Source of the DNA: Okeanomitos corallinicola TIOX110
GTDB taxonomy: Bacteria > Cyanobacteriota > Cyanobacteriia > Cyanobacteriales > Nostocaceae
Direction of reading: 5' to 3'
NCBI RefSeq assembly: GCF_038050375.1
Contig: NZ_CP150886.1
Coordinates: 2,459,318 to 2,523,317, forward strand
Length of the DNA stretch: 64,000 nt
Shown here piece after piece: positions 29,899 through 38,723 of this stretch. The translations under genes were made by a program, and so were the position numbers. The notes beneath the pieces are model-generated. The model searched no databases. It was given only the letters and a program-made list of their open reading frames with translations, and had not been told where the DNA came from. Each line of letters begins with the position of its first letter. Positions within the stretch are counted from its first letter, which is position 1.

Positions 29899-30192
29899 CT
29901 ATTGACGTGGTTTTTTCTTGGAAACTGTAATAATTGGTAACGGTGGACTGGAAGATTGAGGTGGTAAATAATGTTGGACTACTGTTTCTTCTGGGAGGGG
30001 TGGACGCTGCTGCATCTGCCATAATTTCAGCAATAAGGCCACTCCTGTTGTTCCTAGTCCAAAGGTAAATAGTGTCCAACTATCATCAAAACCTCCAATC
30101 AGCGCATCTACTATACCTATTGTTACTAAGGTGCTGATGATTGGTTCTTTGCGGTAGGCTGACTTCAAAAAACGAGGTAATACAGCGTTCAT
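29899..30192 (-). CDS. Small conserved-type membrane protein
   Basis: This 97-residue protein starts at ATG 30192 (a GTG lies 3 bases upstream). It has two hydrophobic segments (IISTLVTIGIVDALIGGF, LFTFGLGTTGVALLLKLW) followed by a Pro-rich, basic C-terminal tail (PPLPEETVVQHYLPPQSSSPPLP). It probably sits in the membrane with the tail in the cytoplasm. It lies between the Hlip gene and the WD40 gene on the same strand. Function unknown. Confidence 0.65.
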   Translation of the reverse strand: MNAVLPRFLKSAYRKEPIISTLVTIGIVDALIGGFDDSWTLFTFGLGTTGVALLLKLWQMQQRPPLPEETVVQHYLPPQSSSPPLPIITVSKKKPRQ

Positions 30193-30362
30193 CACAGCTT
30201 AATTAGTTTCCGTTAACTTAATTTTTATTGTAAATTTATCCAGAATAGCGCAATTGCTACATTTTTATTTAAGGCTATTGAGGCATCTAACATTATAGTC
30301 TTGCAGTACAAAAATAAGGGTGTGGTAATTTGCCATTTTGTGTACGGTAGTTCTCAAAAATT

Positions 30363-30391
30363 AAAACCAGTCGGATGATCCAACTGGTTTT
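30363..30391 (-). terminator. Intrinsic terminator of the Hlip gene
   Basis: AAAACCAGT (30363-30371) and ACTGGTTTT (30383-30391) form a 9-bp stem with an 11-nt loop. On the minus strand it is followed by TAATTTTT, 39 bases past the Hlip stop codon. Confidence 0.75.
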
Positions 30392-30429
30392 TGGTTATAT
30401 TCTGTAGCTTCTGTAGCTTACTGTTGGAA

Positions 30430-30600
30430 CTATTTCAAACCTAACCAACCAAGTACACCTTGATTAGTGACATATTCAATCACGACCATTAAGATAAAGC
30501 CAATCATTGCTGCACGTCCATTTAAACGTTCAGCGTATTCGTTAAATCCAAACTTTGGTTCTTCTAGTTTGGGGGTAACGTTTGGTTGTGGTTGTGCCAT
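30430..30600 (-). CDS. High-light-inducible protein (Hlip/SCP)
   Basis: This 56-residue protein reads MAQPQPNVTPKLEEP, then GFNEYAERLNGRAAMIGF with the single chlorophyll-binding helix (ExxNGRxAMIGF), and ends in GVLGWLGLK. A GAGGAA site lies 10 nt upstream of the ATG. Hlips bind chlorophyll and carotenoid in the thylakoid, protect photosystem assembly intermediates and are induced by light stress. A terminator follows. The long upstream AT-rich region could carry its light-responsive promoter. Confidence 0.95.
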   Translation of the reverse strand: MAQPQPNVTPKLEEPKFGFNEYAERLNGRAAMIGFILMVVIEYVTNQGVLGWLGLK

Positions 30601-31082
30601 AATCGGAAGTTCCTCTCTTTATTTTGATGGTCAGCAAACGAAACTTAGTTAAAGAAGCTTTCAAAAAAAGCTTTCAGCAGTAAAAATTTTTTGGTGCAAA
30701 TATTTTTGATGAATATTTGTGCCTCATTTACTTGCAATATGCTGTAAGTGTCTTTTCTGAAACTGCTGATTTTTATCTTTACAATTTTTAATGTTTCTTT
30801 ATCTATTGTAAGAATTGTTGGGGATTCGTCAAGGGAAGGGTAATTGTTAAATTTGTCATTTTGAATGATTGAATACGGACTCAATGGAATAAATACTGCA
30901 CTCTATAGTCAATCAAAACTGTAAGAATTCAGGAGTCAGGAGTCAGAATGTTTAATAAATCGCAAATAGTGTATTTGGGTATAAATGTAAAGAATCTGAC
31001 TGTTGATGACTTTAAATTTTTACGAAATGCTGTGAGGCGTTAACTGAATTCTTACTCAAAAATTATTAGAGGCTATAAATAA
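30601..31082. other. Intergenic region between the Hlip and alanine dehydrogenase genes
   Basis: This is 482 bp between divergent genes. It contains an AGGAGTCAGGAGTCAG tandem and a 31-codon open frame on the plus strand (ATG 30948 to the TAA at 31041-31043; MFNKSQIVYLGINVKNLTVD...). That frame has an AGGAGT site upstream but no recognisable homology, so I list it only as a possible small peptide. No riboswitch was recognised. Confidence 0.35.
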
Positions 31083-32171
31083 ATGGAAATTGGTGTACCT
31101 AAAGAAACTAAAGATCAGGAATTTCGGGTGGGTTTAAGTCCTTCTAGTGTGCGGGTTCTCCAGGAAAGCGGTCATACTGTGTTTGTGGAAACTCAAGCTG
31201 GTAATGGTGCTGGTTTTACTGATGATGATTACTGTGGTGCGGGAGCAAAAATTGTTGATGCTGCTGCTGCTTGGGAGCGGGAAATGGTGGTGAAGGTGAA
31301 AGAACCTTTAAAGACAGAGTACGATTTCTTACAAAAAAATCAATTATTATTTACTTATTTACACTTAGCTGCGGATCGGGGGTTAACGGAGTATTTGATG
31401 AATGCGGGGACTTGTGCGATCGCCTATGAAACTGTAGAACAGCCTGGTGTAAATCGGCTACCTTTGCTGACACCGATGAGTATTATTGCTGGGAGGTTAG
31501 CTGTACAGTTTGGGGCTAGATTCCTAGAACGTCAACAGGGAGGTAGAGGTGTTCTTTTAGGAGGTGTACCGGGAGTTAAAGCGGGTAAGGTGGTAATTCT
31601 CGGCGGTGGTGTTGTCGGTACGGAGGCGGCTAAAATTGCTGTGGGTATGGGTGCTTTAGTCCAAATTTTAGATGTAAATGTGGAGCGGTTATCTTATTTA
31701 GAAACTTTGTTTGGTTCAAGAGTTGAGTTAGTTTATAGCAATTCTGCCCATATTGAAACCGCAGTGAAAGAGGCTGATTTAGTTGTTGGTGCGGTTTTGA
31801 TTCCTGGCAGAAAAGCACCAATTTTAGTATCCCGTGATTTGGTGAAACAAATGCGTCCAGGTTCTGTAATTGTTGATGTAGCGGTTGATCAAGGTGGATG
31901 TGTGGAAACTTTACATCCTACTTCTCACACTAATCCAGTTTACATTGATGAGGGTGTGGTACATTATGGTGTTCCCAATATGCCTGGTGCTGTACCTTGG
32001 ACTTCAACCCAAGCACTGAATAATAGTACATTACCTTATGTGGTGCAGTTGGCTAATTTGGGGGTTAAGGCTTTGGACGTTAATCCGGCTTTGGGTAAGG
32101 GTTTAAATGTCCAAAATCATAAGTTGGTACATCCTGCTGTTCAAGAGGTTTTCCCTGATTTGGTGAGTTAA
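31083..32171 (+). CDS. ald: Alanine dehydrogenase
   Basis: This 362-residue protein has the AlaDH N-terminus [20 protein letters not shown] (with the pyruvate-binding Arg), the substrate lysine region [11 protein letters not shown], and the NAD-binding [18 protein letters not shown] with the distal acidic LDVN. It interconverts L-alanine and pyruvate plus ammonia with NAD. In filamentous cyanobacteria it helps use alanine as a nitrogen and carbon source and supports diazotrophic growth. It is intact and of normal length. Confidence 0.96.
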   Translation: MEIGVPKETKDQEFRVGLSPSSVRVLQESGHTVFVETQAGNGAGFTDDDYCGAGAKIVDAAAAWEREMVVKVKEPLKTEYDFLQKNQLLFTYLHLAADRGLTEYLMNAGTCAIAYETVEQPGVNRLPLLTPMSIIAGRLAVQFGARFLERQQGGRGVLLGGVPGVKAGKVVILGGGVVGTEAAKIAVGMGALVQILDVNVERLSYLETLFGSRVELVYSNSAHIETAVKEADLVVGAVLIPGRKAPILVSRDLVKQMRPGSVIVDVAVDQGGCVETLHPTSHTNPVYIDEGVVHYGVPNMPGAVPWTSTQALNNSTLPYVVQLANLGVKALDVNPALGKGLNVQNHKLVHPAVQEVFPDLVS

Positions 32172-32477
32172 TATAGGTTACAGGTTACAGGGAACAGGTG
32201 ACAGGTGACAGGTGACAGATTTGATGGTCTGTTTTTATCATCCTGTTAGTTGCGCGGATGGGTGGGTGTAAAAATTTGGAGATGTGAAAAAATGGCTGTA
32301 TTTCTTGATGGGCTTGGATTTGGAGCTATTTTTGTTGTTCACTCACCCGCGCACCTTACCCTGTCTGGATTTCAGCGTTTTTTGCTCTTGACGCAATCTC
32401 TGAAATGGACTATGATTATGACATCCGCGCAACTGAACCTCGAAAACCTAATATGTCAATGCTTTCAGGATGCCGCT
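32172..32477 (+). promoter_or_regulatory. CRISPR leader region
   Basis: This is a roughly 300-bp non-coding stretch between ald and the first repeat. The first part holds a tandem ACAGGTG heptamer run (about 32195-32217); the rest is AT-rich with no credible gene. An open frame at 32250 reads straight into the first repeat and is spurious. It sits on the side from which transcription would give crRNAs with the usual 5' handle, so it should contain the array promoter. Confidence 0.65.
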
Positions 32478-33819
32478 ATTGCAATTTACAATAATCCCTA
32501 TTAGGGATTGAAACATCTATCCCCAGCACTAAAATCTCTTTTTTATGATATTGCAATTTACAATAATCCCTATTAGGGATTGAAACGTCAAGACTGCGCT
32601 GACCGATTACTGAAAAACCTATTGCAATTTACAATAATCCCTATTAGGGATTGAAACATCTGGCTTCTCTTTTAATCAAGATTTATCACAAATTGCAATT
32701 TACAATAATCCCTATTAGGGATTGAAACCTTTATTGATACCTTCTATCTTTTCATCCTGTACTATTGCAATTTACAATAATCCCTATTAGGGATTGAAAC
32801 TTCACCCTCTACAACGGTTGATAATCTATGAATTATTGCAATTTACAATAATCCCTATTAGGGATTGAAACATCATCTTTTCTACTCCTTGGGTTAGGTT
32901 TTAATAATTGCAATTTACAATAATCCCTATTAGGGATTGAAACATGTTATTAAACTGAGGTAAAAATTGATTTACTGTTTGATTTATTGCAATTTACAAT
33001 AATCCCTATTAGGGATTGAAACAAATGAGCAGCTAAATATCTTAAATCAGATTTTTGATTGCAATTTACAATAATCCCTATTAGGGATTGAAACTGTTAG
33101 ATGTTTTTTGGCTCGCCACAGAATTAACAATTGCAATTTACAATAATCCCTATTAGGGATTGAAACTAAGCTGCCCATTGATTCCTGAATATCTTGATTT
33201 TATTGCAATTTACAATAATCCCTATTAGGGATTGAAACATCATTGAAAATCCTACAGGACTTGTCAATAACGGATATTGCAATTTACAATAATCCCTATT
33301 AGGGATTGAAACCCTATCCCCACCAATATATGATTTGTATACATATATTTAAATTGCAATTTACAATAATCCCTATTAGGGATTGAAACCGAATCTCCCA
33401 CTCCGAAATTTTAGCTATTAATTATTGCAATTTACAATAATCCCTATTAGGGATTGAAACGTCATGGCTACACCAGATACCATTAATGCCCAATTGCAAT
33501 TTACAATAATCCCTATTAGGGATTGAAACCATGAGCATTGTGATCATTTTTGTAGCACAAGTACAAATTGCAATTTACAATAATCCCTATTAGGGATTGA
33601 AACATTTATTATATAAAGCTAAGTGCTTTTTGATAAGAATTGCAATTTACAATAATCCCTATTAGGGATTGAAACATCACGAATTATTTTTATATTATCA
33701 AATTCCGGTAATTGCAATTTACAATAATCCCTATTAGGGATTGAAACGGATCAAGATTGCATTATCAGTAGCAGATAATTCTATTGCAATTTACAATAAT
33801 CCCTATTAGGGATTGAAAC
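32478..33819 (+). CRISPR. CRISPR array, 19 repeats of 37 bp and 18 spacers, no adjacent cas genes
   Basis: The 37-bp repeat begins ATTGCAATTTACAATAATCC and ends CTATTAGGGATTGAAAC. By eye all 19 copies are identical (first 32478-32514, last 33783-33819). Spacers are 32-42 bp, mostly 34-35, and all differ. The repeat holds a perfect AATCCCTA/TAGGGATT palindrome. The 3' end GATTGAAAC predicts the 8-nt AUUGAAAC handle seen with cyanobacterial type I-B/I-D or III systems and sets transcription on the plus strand. No cas gene lies in the window, so processing must be in trans. Confidence 0.98.
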
Positions 33820-33825
33820 ATCCTT

Positions 33826-33980
33826 ACTGGGTAATCCTGATAAGTCAGGCAATTGTGATGAGCCATAGTAAAATGATAAAGACCACAATAAATCATTTCT
33901 AATGAAATCTCATCAAAGGGGAGAGAAAGTTCGTCAGCTACAGCATCACCTAAATCGACTAAAACCGCATAAAACAACCA
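33826..33980 (-). pseudogene. C-terminal fragment of a gene cut by the IS1380-type element
   Basis: On the minus strand this piece reads WLFYAVLVDLGDAVADELSL then PFDEISLEMIYCGLYHFTM and runs into the last CRISPR repeat without a natural stop. It looks like a conserved protein fragment, but I do not recognise the family. With the piece at 35233-35338 it could be one gene split by the element, since the frames agree if 4 target bases were duplicated. It could also be an older transposase relic. Confidence 0.45.
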
Positions 33981-35232
33981 ACCCGGATTTCTCACAAAGA
34001 AATAAAAAAAGGGGTCAAAAACTGAGAAAATGTATATGTAGAAAGCATTTCAACAGTTATAAAGTATGACCCCAGTATCAACAGATTGTACACCAAAGCA
34101 GTTCAAATTTGAAAGAGAAAAAGCTCGCCCAGTTGTAGTAAATTTCCAGGGTGGAAGAGTAACATCAGATGCAGGACTAAGTTTAATTGCGGAGATAGAT
34201 AAGAAACTGCAAATCACATCAAGACTAGCGCAATGTTTCCAAGATTACAGGCAGCCAAATAGAAAACAACATTCAATAGAAAACCTCATAGCACAAAGAA
34301 TATATGGGTTAATCATGGGATATGAAGACCTCAACGACCATGAAGAACTAAGACATGACCCAATGTTCGCTCTCTTCATAGGAAAAAGAATAAATCAAGA
34401 GAATGAACCAATAATATTAGCAGGGAAAAGTACATTAAATCGTTTAGAACATTGTCCAGAAAACATAGAACAGGGAACAGAAAGTAGATATCATCGCATC
34501 GGACACTCAACAGCAGAAATAGAAAAATTATTTATCAAAATATTTCTAGAATCATACCCAAAAGAACCGAAACAAATAATCTTAGACCTAGACGTGACAG
34601 ATGATTTAGTACATGGAAATCAAGAACAAGTATTTTTCAACACATATTATGGAGCATATTGTTATGCACCACTATATATATTCTGTGGCAAACATCTATT
34701 AGCAGCCAAATTAAGACCATCAAACGTAGACCCAGCAGCAGGAGCATTATCAGAATTACAGAGAGTCATTAAACAAAGTTTAGTTAAAACTGAATTACAG
34801 AATGCACAAGTTGGCACTATCCGTACCAAGTTGTTGAAGTTAGGAGCTTTGATTAAGATAACAACCAGACGAGTTTTAATTGCGATTAATAGTTCTTGTC
34901 CCTACAAGGATATTTATGCGACTGCTTACCGTTGTTTGCAGTTGTTACCCAATCCTGGTTAATTCTTTGGCGGCAATTATCACGCTCATTTCTAGTTTTT
35001 ATTAGGGTTGAAAAACTTGTTTTTTCTTAACTCTGTTTTTTGATGTCTAAGTTCACTAAAATAATTTTTATCTCCGTATATACCAAGACATTTATATGAT
35101 ATATTTGACGACTTTTGTTGAATTTATACGGTGACATTTATTTTTTATCATCGCCGCGCTTCATGTATCAAATAAATGCCACTTGCTGTGGCTTTTCATC
35201 AATGATTTTTTCTTCTTGTGAGAAATCCGGGT
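33981..35232. mobile_element. IS1380-type insertion sequence, internally deleted
   Basis: The element is bounded by perfect 17-bp inverted repeats ACCCGGATTTCTCACAA (33981-33997) and its complement (35216-35232). It contains one transposase frame that lacks the middle. The bases flanking the ends (ACCA and GAAA) do not form an obvious target duplication. The non-coding right part (34963-35215) shows no second gene. Confidence 0.8.
34066..34962 (+). pseudogene. IS1380-family transposase with a large in-frame central deletion
   Basis: This 298-residue frame compares with about 430-480 residues in the family. The N-terminal half (ENLIAQRIYGLIMGYEDLNDH; first catalytic Asp region IILDLDVTDD) is followed near 34775-34800 directly by the family's C-terminal tail (QVGTIRTKLLKLGALIKITTRRVLIAI). 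The central part, which carries the second Asp (RADSGF-type) and the Glu of the DDE triad, is absent. It should be inactive in cis. It could still bind the ends and act as an inhibitor or be mobilised by an intact copy elsewhere. Confidence 0.85.
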
Positions 35233-35338
35233 GAAAAGGATTTCCCCCGTGTTCAAAATTAACCTGTTCATTGAGGAGTTGTACAGGTAATCTTTTTTCT
35301 ATGAATAATTCTGGACGTTGGGGGGTAGGGGTAGTCAT
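35233..35338 (-). pseudogene. N-terminal fragment on the far side of the IS1380-type element
   Basis: On the minus strand, ATG 35336-35338 opens MTTPTPQRPELFIEKRLPVQ, then LLNEQVNFEHGGNPF, and stops being credible at the element boundary. Joined to 33826-33980 it could restore one reading frame. Family unknown. Confidence 0.4.
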
Positions 35339-35394
35339 GGAGGCGCAGAGATTTGGGTATTAATTAATATATTTTATTATAAGTGGGTGGCTTG

Positions 35395-35590
35395 TCAATT
35401 GATTGTCTGAATCAGGATGTCCAGGATTACAGGATTTACAGGATGGGGTGATTTTTTATTGTCTGAATTAGGTTTTTTCAGGTTTGATAATTTCCAGGAT
35501 TTTTTTGTCTGAATCAGGTGGTTATCGAGCGAAGTCGAGATAATGTCCAGAATTTAAGGATGTACAGGATTTGATTATTCTCTAAATTCG
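35395..35590. repeat. Degenerate TTGTCTGAATCAGG...CAGGATTT repeats
   Basis: Three or more imperfect copies of a unit reading TTGTCTGAATCAGGATGT then CCAGGATTTACAGGATT occur, plus a partly palindromic ATCGAGCGAAGTCGAGAT segment at about 35524. This is typical dispersed intergenic repeat material of filamentous cyanobacteria. The unit lies downstream of the gene at 35634. Confidence 0.55.
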
Positions 35591-35633
35591 GAGAAAATTA
35601 ATTACACCATCAACACTCAACCGTCATCTGTCA

Positions 35634-36170
35634 TTAATCAATTTGTAAATTTTTCGGATTGTTGAGAATGAAATGATTATCTTGTTTCACTAAATCACCT
35701 ATACAGTGAATTTGTAACCGTTCTTGATAAGCTTTAATAGCTAAGATATAATCCTGATTAGCTAGAACTGTTTTAATTTCTTGTAATTTCTCAAACACTG
35801 CACCTAATAATGTGATTTCTCCTCTCAGCTTATCATTTTCTGGAGTAGCAATTTGCATGACAACACCTTGAACAGTGAAGTTAGGGTAATTAGTAATAAA
35901 CTCACTGAGAATATCAAATTGATCTCTATTCTCGACTATTTCTAATGTTTTTAAAATATCGCTAATTCTTTCAGCATAATCTCCTAAATTATGTTGAAGA
36001 GGTAACAAAATTTCATATTCATCTGTGGTGTCTTTTTTTAATCGCCAAATTGCCCCAGTATCATTATAAATTCGTCCTGTTTCCTGCCATCCTGTAGCTT
36101 GGAGGTGTGCCTGAATAATATCAGGTTGAACTGTTTTCAGTGTTTGACTATCTTTGATGGTAACTTTCAT
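35634..36170 (-). CDS. Unknown protein, fourth gene of the CheB-like/DUF4365 cassette
   Basis: This 178-residue soluble protein has a beta-rich N-terminal half (ATGWQETGRIYNDTGAIWRLKK, EYEILLPLQHNLGDYAERISDILKTL) and a helical C-terminal half. No motif is recognised. Its start overlaps the upstream gene's stop as ATGA (36167-36170), so it is translationally coupled to the DUF4365 gene. A direct partner role (antitoxin, specificity or accessory subunit) is plausible but unproven. Confidence 0.7.
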   Translation of the reverse strand: MKVTIKDSQTLKTVQPDIIQAHLQATGWQETGRIYNDTGAIWRLKKDTTDEYEILLPLQHNLGDYAERISDILKTLEIVENRDQFDILSEFITNYPNFTVQGVVMQIATPENDKLRGEITLLGAVFEKLQEIKTVLANQDYILAIKAYQERLQIHCIGDLVKQDNHFILNNPKNLQID

Positions 36171-36661
36171 GGCAATTCTCCAAAACTAATCCGTTGAATA
36201 ATGGCTTGAAGTGCATCTGGTGTAAACTGATTATGACGTGGTATTTCAATAGTAACATTGGTTGTATTGGTGGTATCTGGCATTCCGCGTAATGAAACCC
36301 AGTAAGCACAATATCTCAGACACAGTTCATCTTCAGTTTGTTTTATCCAGTCTGTGATTTTTTCTGGAACTAGGACAACTACTAAAATTCTCGGTACAAG
36401 AGAATTTATCCTTAAATCATGATAATTTTTGATGATGAGGGGATATTTAATAGAGTTTTCTTCAAGAACATCTCTAGCGGTACATTTAAGTTGCAATTCC
36501 AATCTGGGAGAAAAGATTTTACCTGTCCCACCTCTGCTAAGTATACCTAAATCTACACTATCATTATCTATTTCTGGTCTGTATAAAGAATAACCTGCTA
36601 CAGAGGCGATCGCTCTAATGTATGTGATGCTAAATTGTTCTTTTTGTTGGTTAATATCCAT
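36167..36661 (-). CDS. DUF4365 protein, predicted PD-(D/E)xK-type nuclease fold
   Basis: This 164-residue protein has an N-terminal EQFSITYIRAIASVAGYSLYRP, then DNDSVDLGI and the strand LELQLKCTARD. The D...ExQxK arrangement is the usual active-site pattern of restriction-endonuclease-like folds, and DUF4365 proteins are placed there. The C-terminal half has YCAYWVSLRGMP. It is the third gene of a four-gene cassette, 15 bp after the CheB-like gene and overlapping the next by 4 nt. It may cut nucleic acid; the DUF4365 assignment is from memory of the family pattern. Confidence 0.72.
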   Translation of the reverse strand: MDINQQKEQFSITYIRAIASVAGYSLYRPEIDNDSVDLGILSRGGTGKIFSPRLELQLKCTARDVLEENSIKYPLIIKNYHDLRINSLVPRILVVVLVPEKITDWIKQTEDELCLRYCAYWVSLRGMPDTTNTTNVTIEIPRHNQFTPDALQAIIQRISFGELP

Positions 36662-36676
36662 AGTGGATAATGTTGT

Positions 36677-37465
36677 TCAATTATTTTTAATAAACTCTAG
36701 CCATTCAGTTAGAGTTTTTATATCATTTGTATTAGCTTGTTTTTGGATGTTTAAAGTTATGATTTCATGGCTACGTCCTTCATTTTTGGCTTCTGTTATT
36801 GCTGTTATTGGCATTGAGTATGTATTGTTACGCCTATCATGCTTACACTCCTCTGGATTTTGAACTGCCGTTTTTCCTCCTTTTCTGTTAATTGCTAACA
36901 TTCCTTTTGCCCCATCTTTACCAAGTCCTGCTAGAAGGAGTCCAGCAATTTTACCAGTATGATTATCAGCAAGTTGTATCATTATTTTATCAATACAAGG
37001 TAAATTGTCTATGCCATTAGGATTTTCTATGTTATCTACATAATCAAATTCTTCTTGATAAATTTCTTCGGAATTAGATGCTTCTATCATTAATATATTT
37101 TTGTCTATTATAATTCTAGAGATTATACGTTTTTCAGGATATGCGTTTACCCAATAAGAATCAGGCAATATGTATAAATATCCTTTTTGAATAAGATAAT
37201 TGAAATTTTCATCAACAAAAATTAGATGCTCCTTAATTTCATGAAAATTATAATTTATTATATCATTTATACAATTTTCTTTTTTAGGAATAACAAAATA
37301 GTCATGAACAGCCCAAATTATAGCCCAATCATTTAATAAATTAGTTTCCTGTAAGGCTTGACTAATAACTTGAGGTGTTCCTGTATTATATGTGGAAGCT
37401 CCAATACAAAGGATTTTAGTTGCAGGTTCAATTTGAGTAGAAGATTCTAAATTCATAATTTTCAC
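36677..37465 (-). CDS. Stand-alone CheB-like methylesterase/amidase domain protein
   Basis: This 262-residue protein starts at GTG 37465, with ATG 37456 as an alternative. Three CheB-type catalytic positions are recognisable: Ser24 in LCIGAST, His54 in WAVHDYF and Asp184 in LAGLGKDGAKGM, followed by GGKTAVQNPEECKH and MPITAI as in CheB. The GYLYILPDSYWVN segment corresponds to CheB's G.vyiAP loop. There is no receiver domain, and no CheR or chemoreceptor gene is nearby. An acidic insertion lies around residues 128-155. The genomic partners are a nuclease-like and two unknown proteins, so a chemotaxis role is doubtful. The function is inferred only at fold level. Confidence 0.7.
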   Translation of the reverse strand: MKIMNLESSTQIEPATKILCIGASTYNTGTPQVISQALQETNLLNDWAIIWAVHDYFVIPKKENCINDIINYNFHEIKEHLIFVDENFNYLIQKGYLYILPDSYWVNAYPEKRIISRIIIDKNILMIEASNSEEIYQEEFDYVDNIENPNGIDNLPCIDKIMIQLADNHTGKIAGLLLAGLGKDGAKGMLAINRKGGKTAVQNPEECKHDRRNNTYSMPITAITEAKNEGRSHEIITLNIQKQANTNDIKTLTEWLEFIKNN

Positions 37466-37474
37466 AAAAAGTAT

Positions 37475-37903
37475 CTAATCTCCTAATAAAACTCTAATCG
37501 CTTTTAACGCTTGACTCCGTTTACCATTACTAATCTTAGCAAACCAATAATGGGATTCTTCATAACTCATAGCTTTTATACCTTGGGCAATATTAGCAAT
37601 TCTTTCTGGTTTAGAAAGTGGTTGTAACGTCTGAAATAACAAAGCTAAATTTATACCCGTTTCCTCAGTTAAAACATAAGGACTTTGGCGATTATGACTT
37701 AATGTTTTTGGGTCATAATTATTGGCTTTTAAACAATCATAAATCGCCTGTTTTACCTGAATTAAAACATTACCCTTTAACCTACCAATACGCTTGGCAG
37801 AAGGACGTTTCTTTTCTCCTGCCTTTTTATAAGCACATTGATACAATTCCAGGGCAAAGTTATTATTATCTGTGGGAACTACACGCAACTGAAACTCTTG
37901 CAT
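37475..37903 (-). CDS. Unknown protein, first gene of the CheB-like/DUF4365 cassette
   Basis: This 142-residue soluble, basic protein has an N-terminal beta part (EFQLRVVPTDNNNFALELYQ), a basic loop (KKAGEKKRPSAKRIGRLKG) and a helical C-terminal half (YEESHYWFAKISNGKRSQALKAIRVLLG). It is not recognised as a named family. The CheB-like gene follows after 9 bp. The heptamer-like TTAACCGTGAACTGTCAA text upstream belongs to the local repeat field. It may bind nucleic acid, judging from its charge. Confidence 0.68.
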   Translation of the reverse strand: MQEFQLRVVPTDNNNFALELYQCAYKKAGEKKRPSAKRIGRLKGNVLIQVKQAIYDCLKANNYDPKTLSHNRQSPYVLTEETGINLALLFQTLQPLSKPERIANIAQGIKAMSYEESHYWFAKISNGKRSQALKAIRVLLGD

Positions 37904-37969
37904 ACTTATTAACTGATGACTGTTTAGTGTTGACTGTTAACCGTGAACTGTCAAATGTTAACTATACTA

Positions 37970-38338
37970 TTAATTCTTTTCTGATTTACTTTTAAGGGAG
38001 TTAAGATACGCATTTAATTTAGGTGATAGTTCATCAATAATTGGTTTTATTTTGTCTATTTGGTCTTGAGTTAACAACTTGCGCTGATACGCTAATCTTA
38101 ACCAGTGTCTTGTTTCGTTTAAAGAACCTCTAGCTATCTTGACAAAACGTTGATTATCTTGCAAGTTGTAACGTCCATTACCCTCAGCTATGTTAGCACC
38201 AATACTATCTGTGGACTTCACCAATTGTTTACCAATAGTATCTTTAGCAAAATAATCCCAGTTTATAACAATAAACCAAATTTCATTGGCAAGTTTTTCC
38301 GATAACTGGTAAACTCGTAAATTCTGAAAATTTTCCAT
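37970..38338 (-). CDS. Four-helix-bundle protein (23S rRNA-IVS-like family)
   Basis: This 122-residue protein carries the family text NFQNLRVYQLSEKLANEIWF, QLVKSTDSIGANIAEGNGR and RFVKIARGSLNETRHWLRLA. These small bundles are encoded in rRNA intervening sequences of some bacteria and as free genes in many cyanobacteria. They form pentamers, and their role is not settled. The gene lies between the CheB-like cassette and a heptamer repeat field. Confidence 0.88.
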   Translation of the reverse strand: MENFQNLRVYQLSEKLANEIWFIVINWDYFAKDTIGKQLVKSTDSIGANIAEGNGRYNLQDNQRFVKIARGSLNETRHWLRLAYQRKLLTQDQIDKIKPIIDELSPKLNAYLNSLKSKSEKN

Positions 38339-38356
38339 ATTTTTTAAGTAATTACT

Positions 38357-38589
38357 ATCAACCGTCAGCAGTCAACCGTCAACCGTCAACTGTCAACCGT
38401 CAGCAGTCAACAGTCAACAGTCAACAGTCAACTAATAGATGAATTTCGCCCGTCAACCGTCAACTGTCAACCGTCAGCAGTCAACAGTCAACAGTCAGCA
38501 GTCAGCAGTCAACCGTCAACCGTCAACTGTCAACCGTCAGCAGTCAACAGTCAACAGTCAACAGTCAACTAATAGATGAATTTCGCCAT
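38357..38589. repeat. Heptamer tandem repeat field (STRR) with a long duplication
   Basis: This is a run of GTCAACA/GTCAACC/GTCAGCA heptamers. A block of at least 85 bp ending ...CTAATAGATGAATTTCGCC occurs twice, offset by 137 bp (ending at 38450 and 38587). The repeated block includes the last bases and stop codon of the gene fragment at 38569, so the expansion copied part of a coding end. Confidence 0.85.
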
Positions 38590-38723
38590 TAAATTTAACC
38601 TATCAACCGGGTTACGATTAAGGGCATTTTTGATGGTACTGATTTCTGAGCCATTTGGTTGTACTGGAGATGAAAATTTAAATATTAACTTCAGTGACAC
38701 ATCAGCTTTCACATCTGGACTAC
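38569..38723 (-). pseudogene. C-terminal gene fragment cut by the IS1182-type element
   Basis: On the minus strand this reads SPDVKADVSLKLIFKFSSPV, QPNGSEISTIKNALNRN and ends MAKFIY stop. It stays open up to the IS boundary and then becomes IS sequence. No matching N-terminal part is evident beyond the other IS end at 40405. Family not recognised. Confidence 0.4.

Noticed and set aside
30645-30884. 79-codon minus-strand frame upstream of the Hlip gene
   Set aside because: It has low-complexity composition and no ribosome site or family likeness. It is more likely the untranslated leader or promoter region of the Hlip gene.
32250-32504. 84-codon plus-strand frame before the CRISPR array
   Set aside because: It reads through the leader into the first repeat (ends AIYNNPY, which is repeat sequence) and has no recognisable domain.
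33765-33995. 76-codon minus-strand frame across the array end and IS end
   Set aside because: Both ends are foreign sequence: it starts inside the IS inverted repeat and ends in CRISPR repeat and spacer. Only the middle was kept, as a gene relic.
36677-37465. Chemotaxis gene cheB
   Set aside because: The domain is CheB-like, but there is no receiver, no CheR and no receptor nearby, so the name would mislead.
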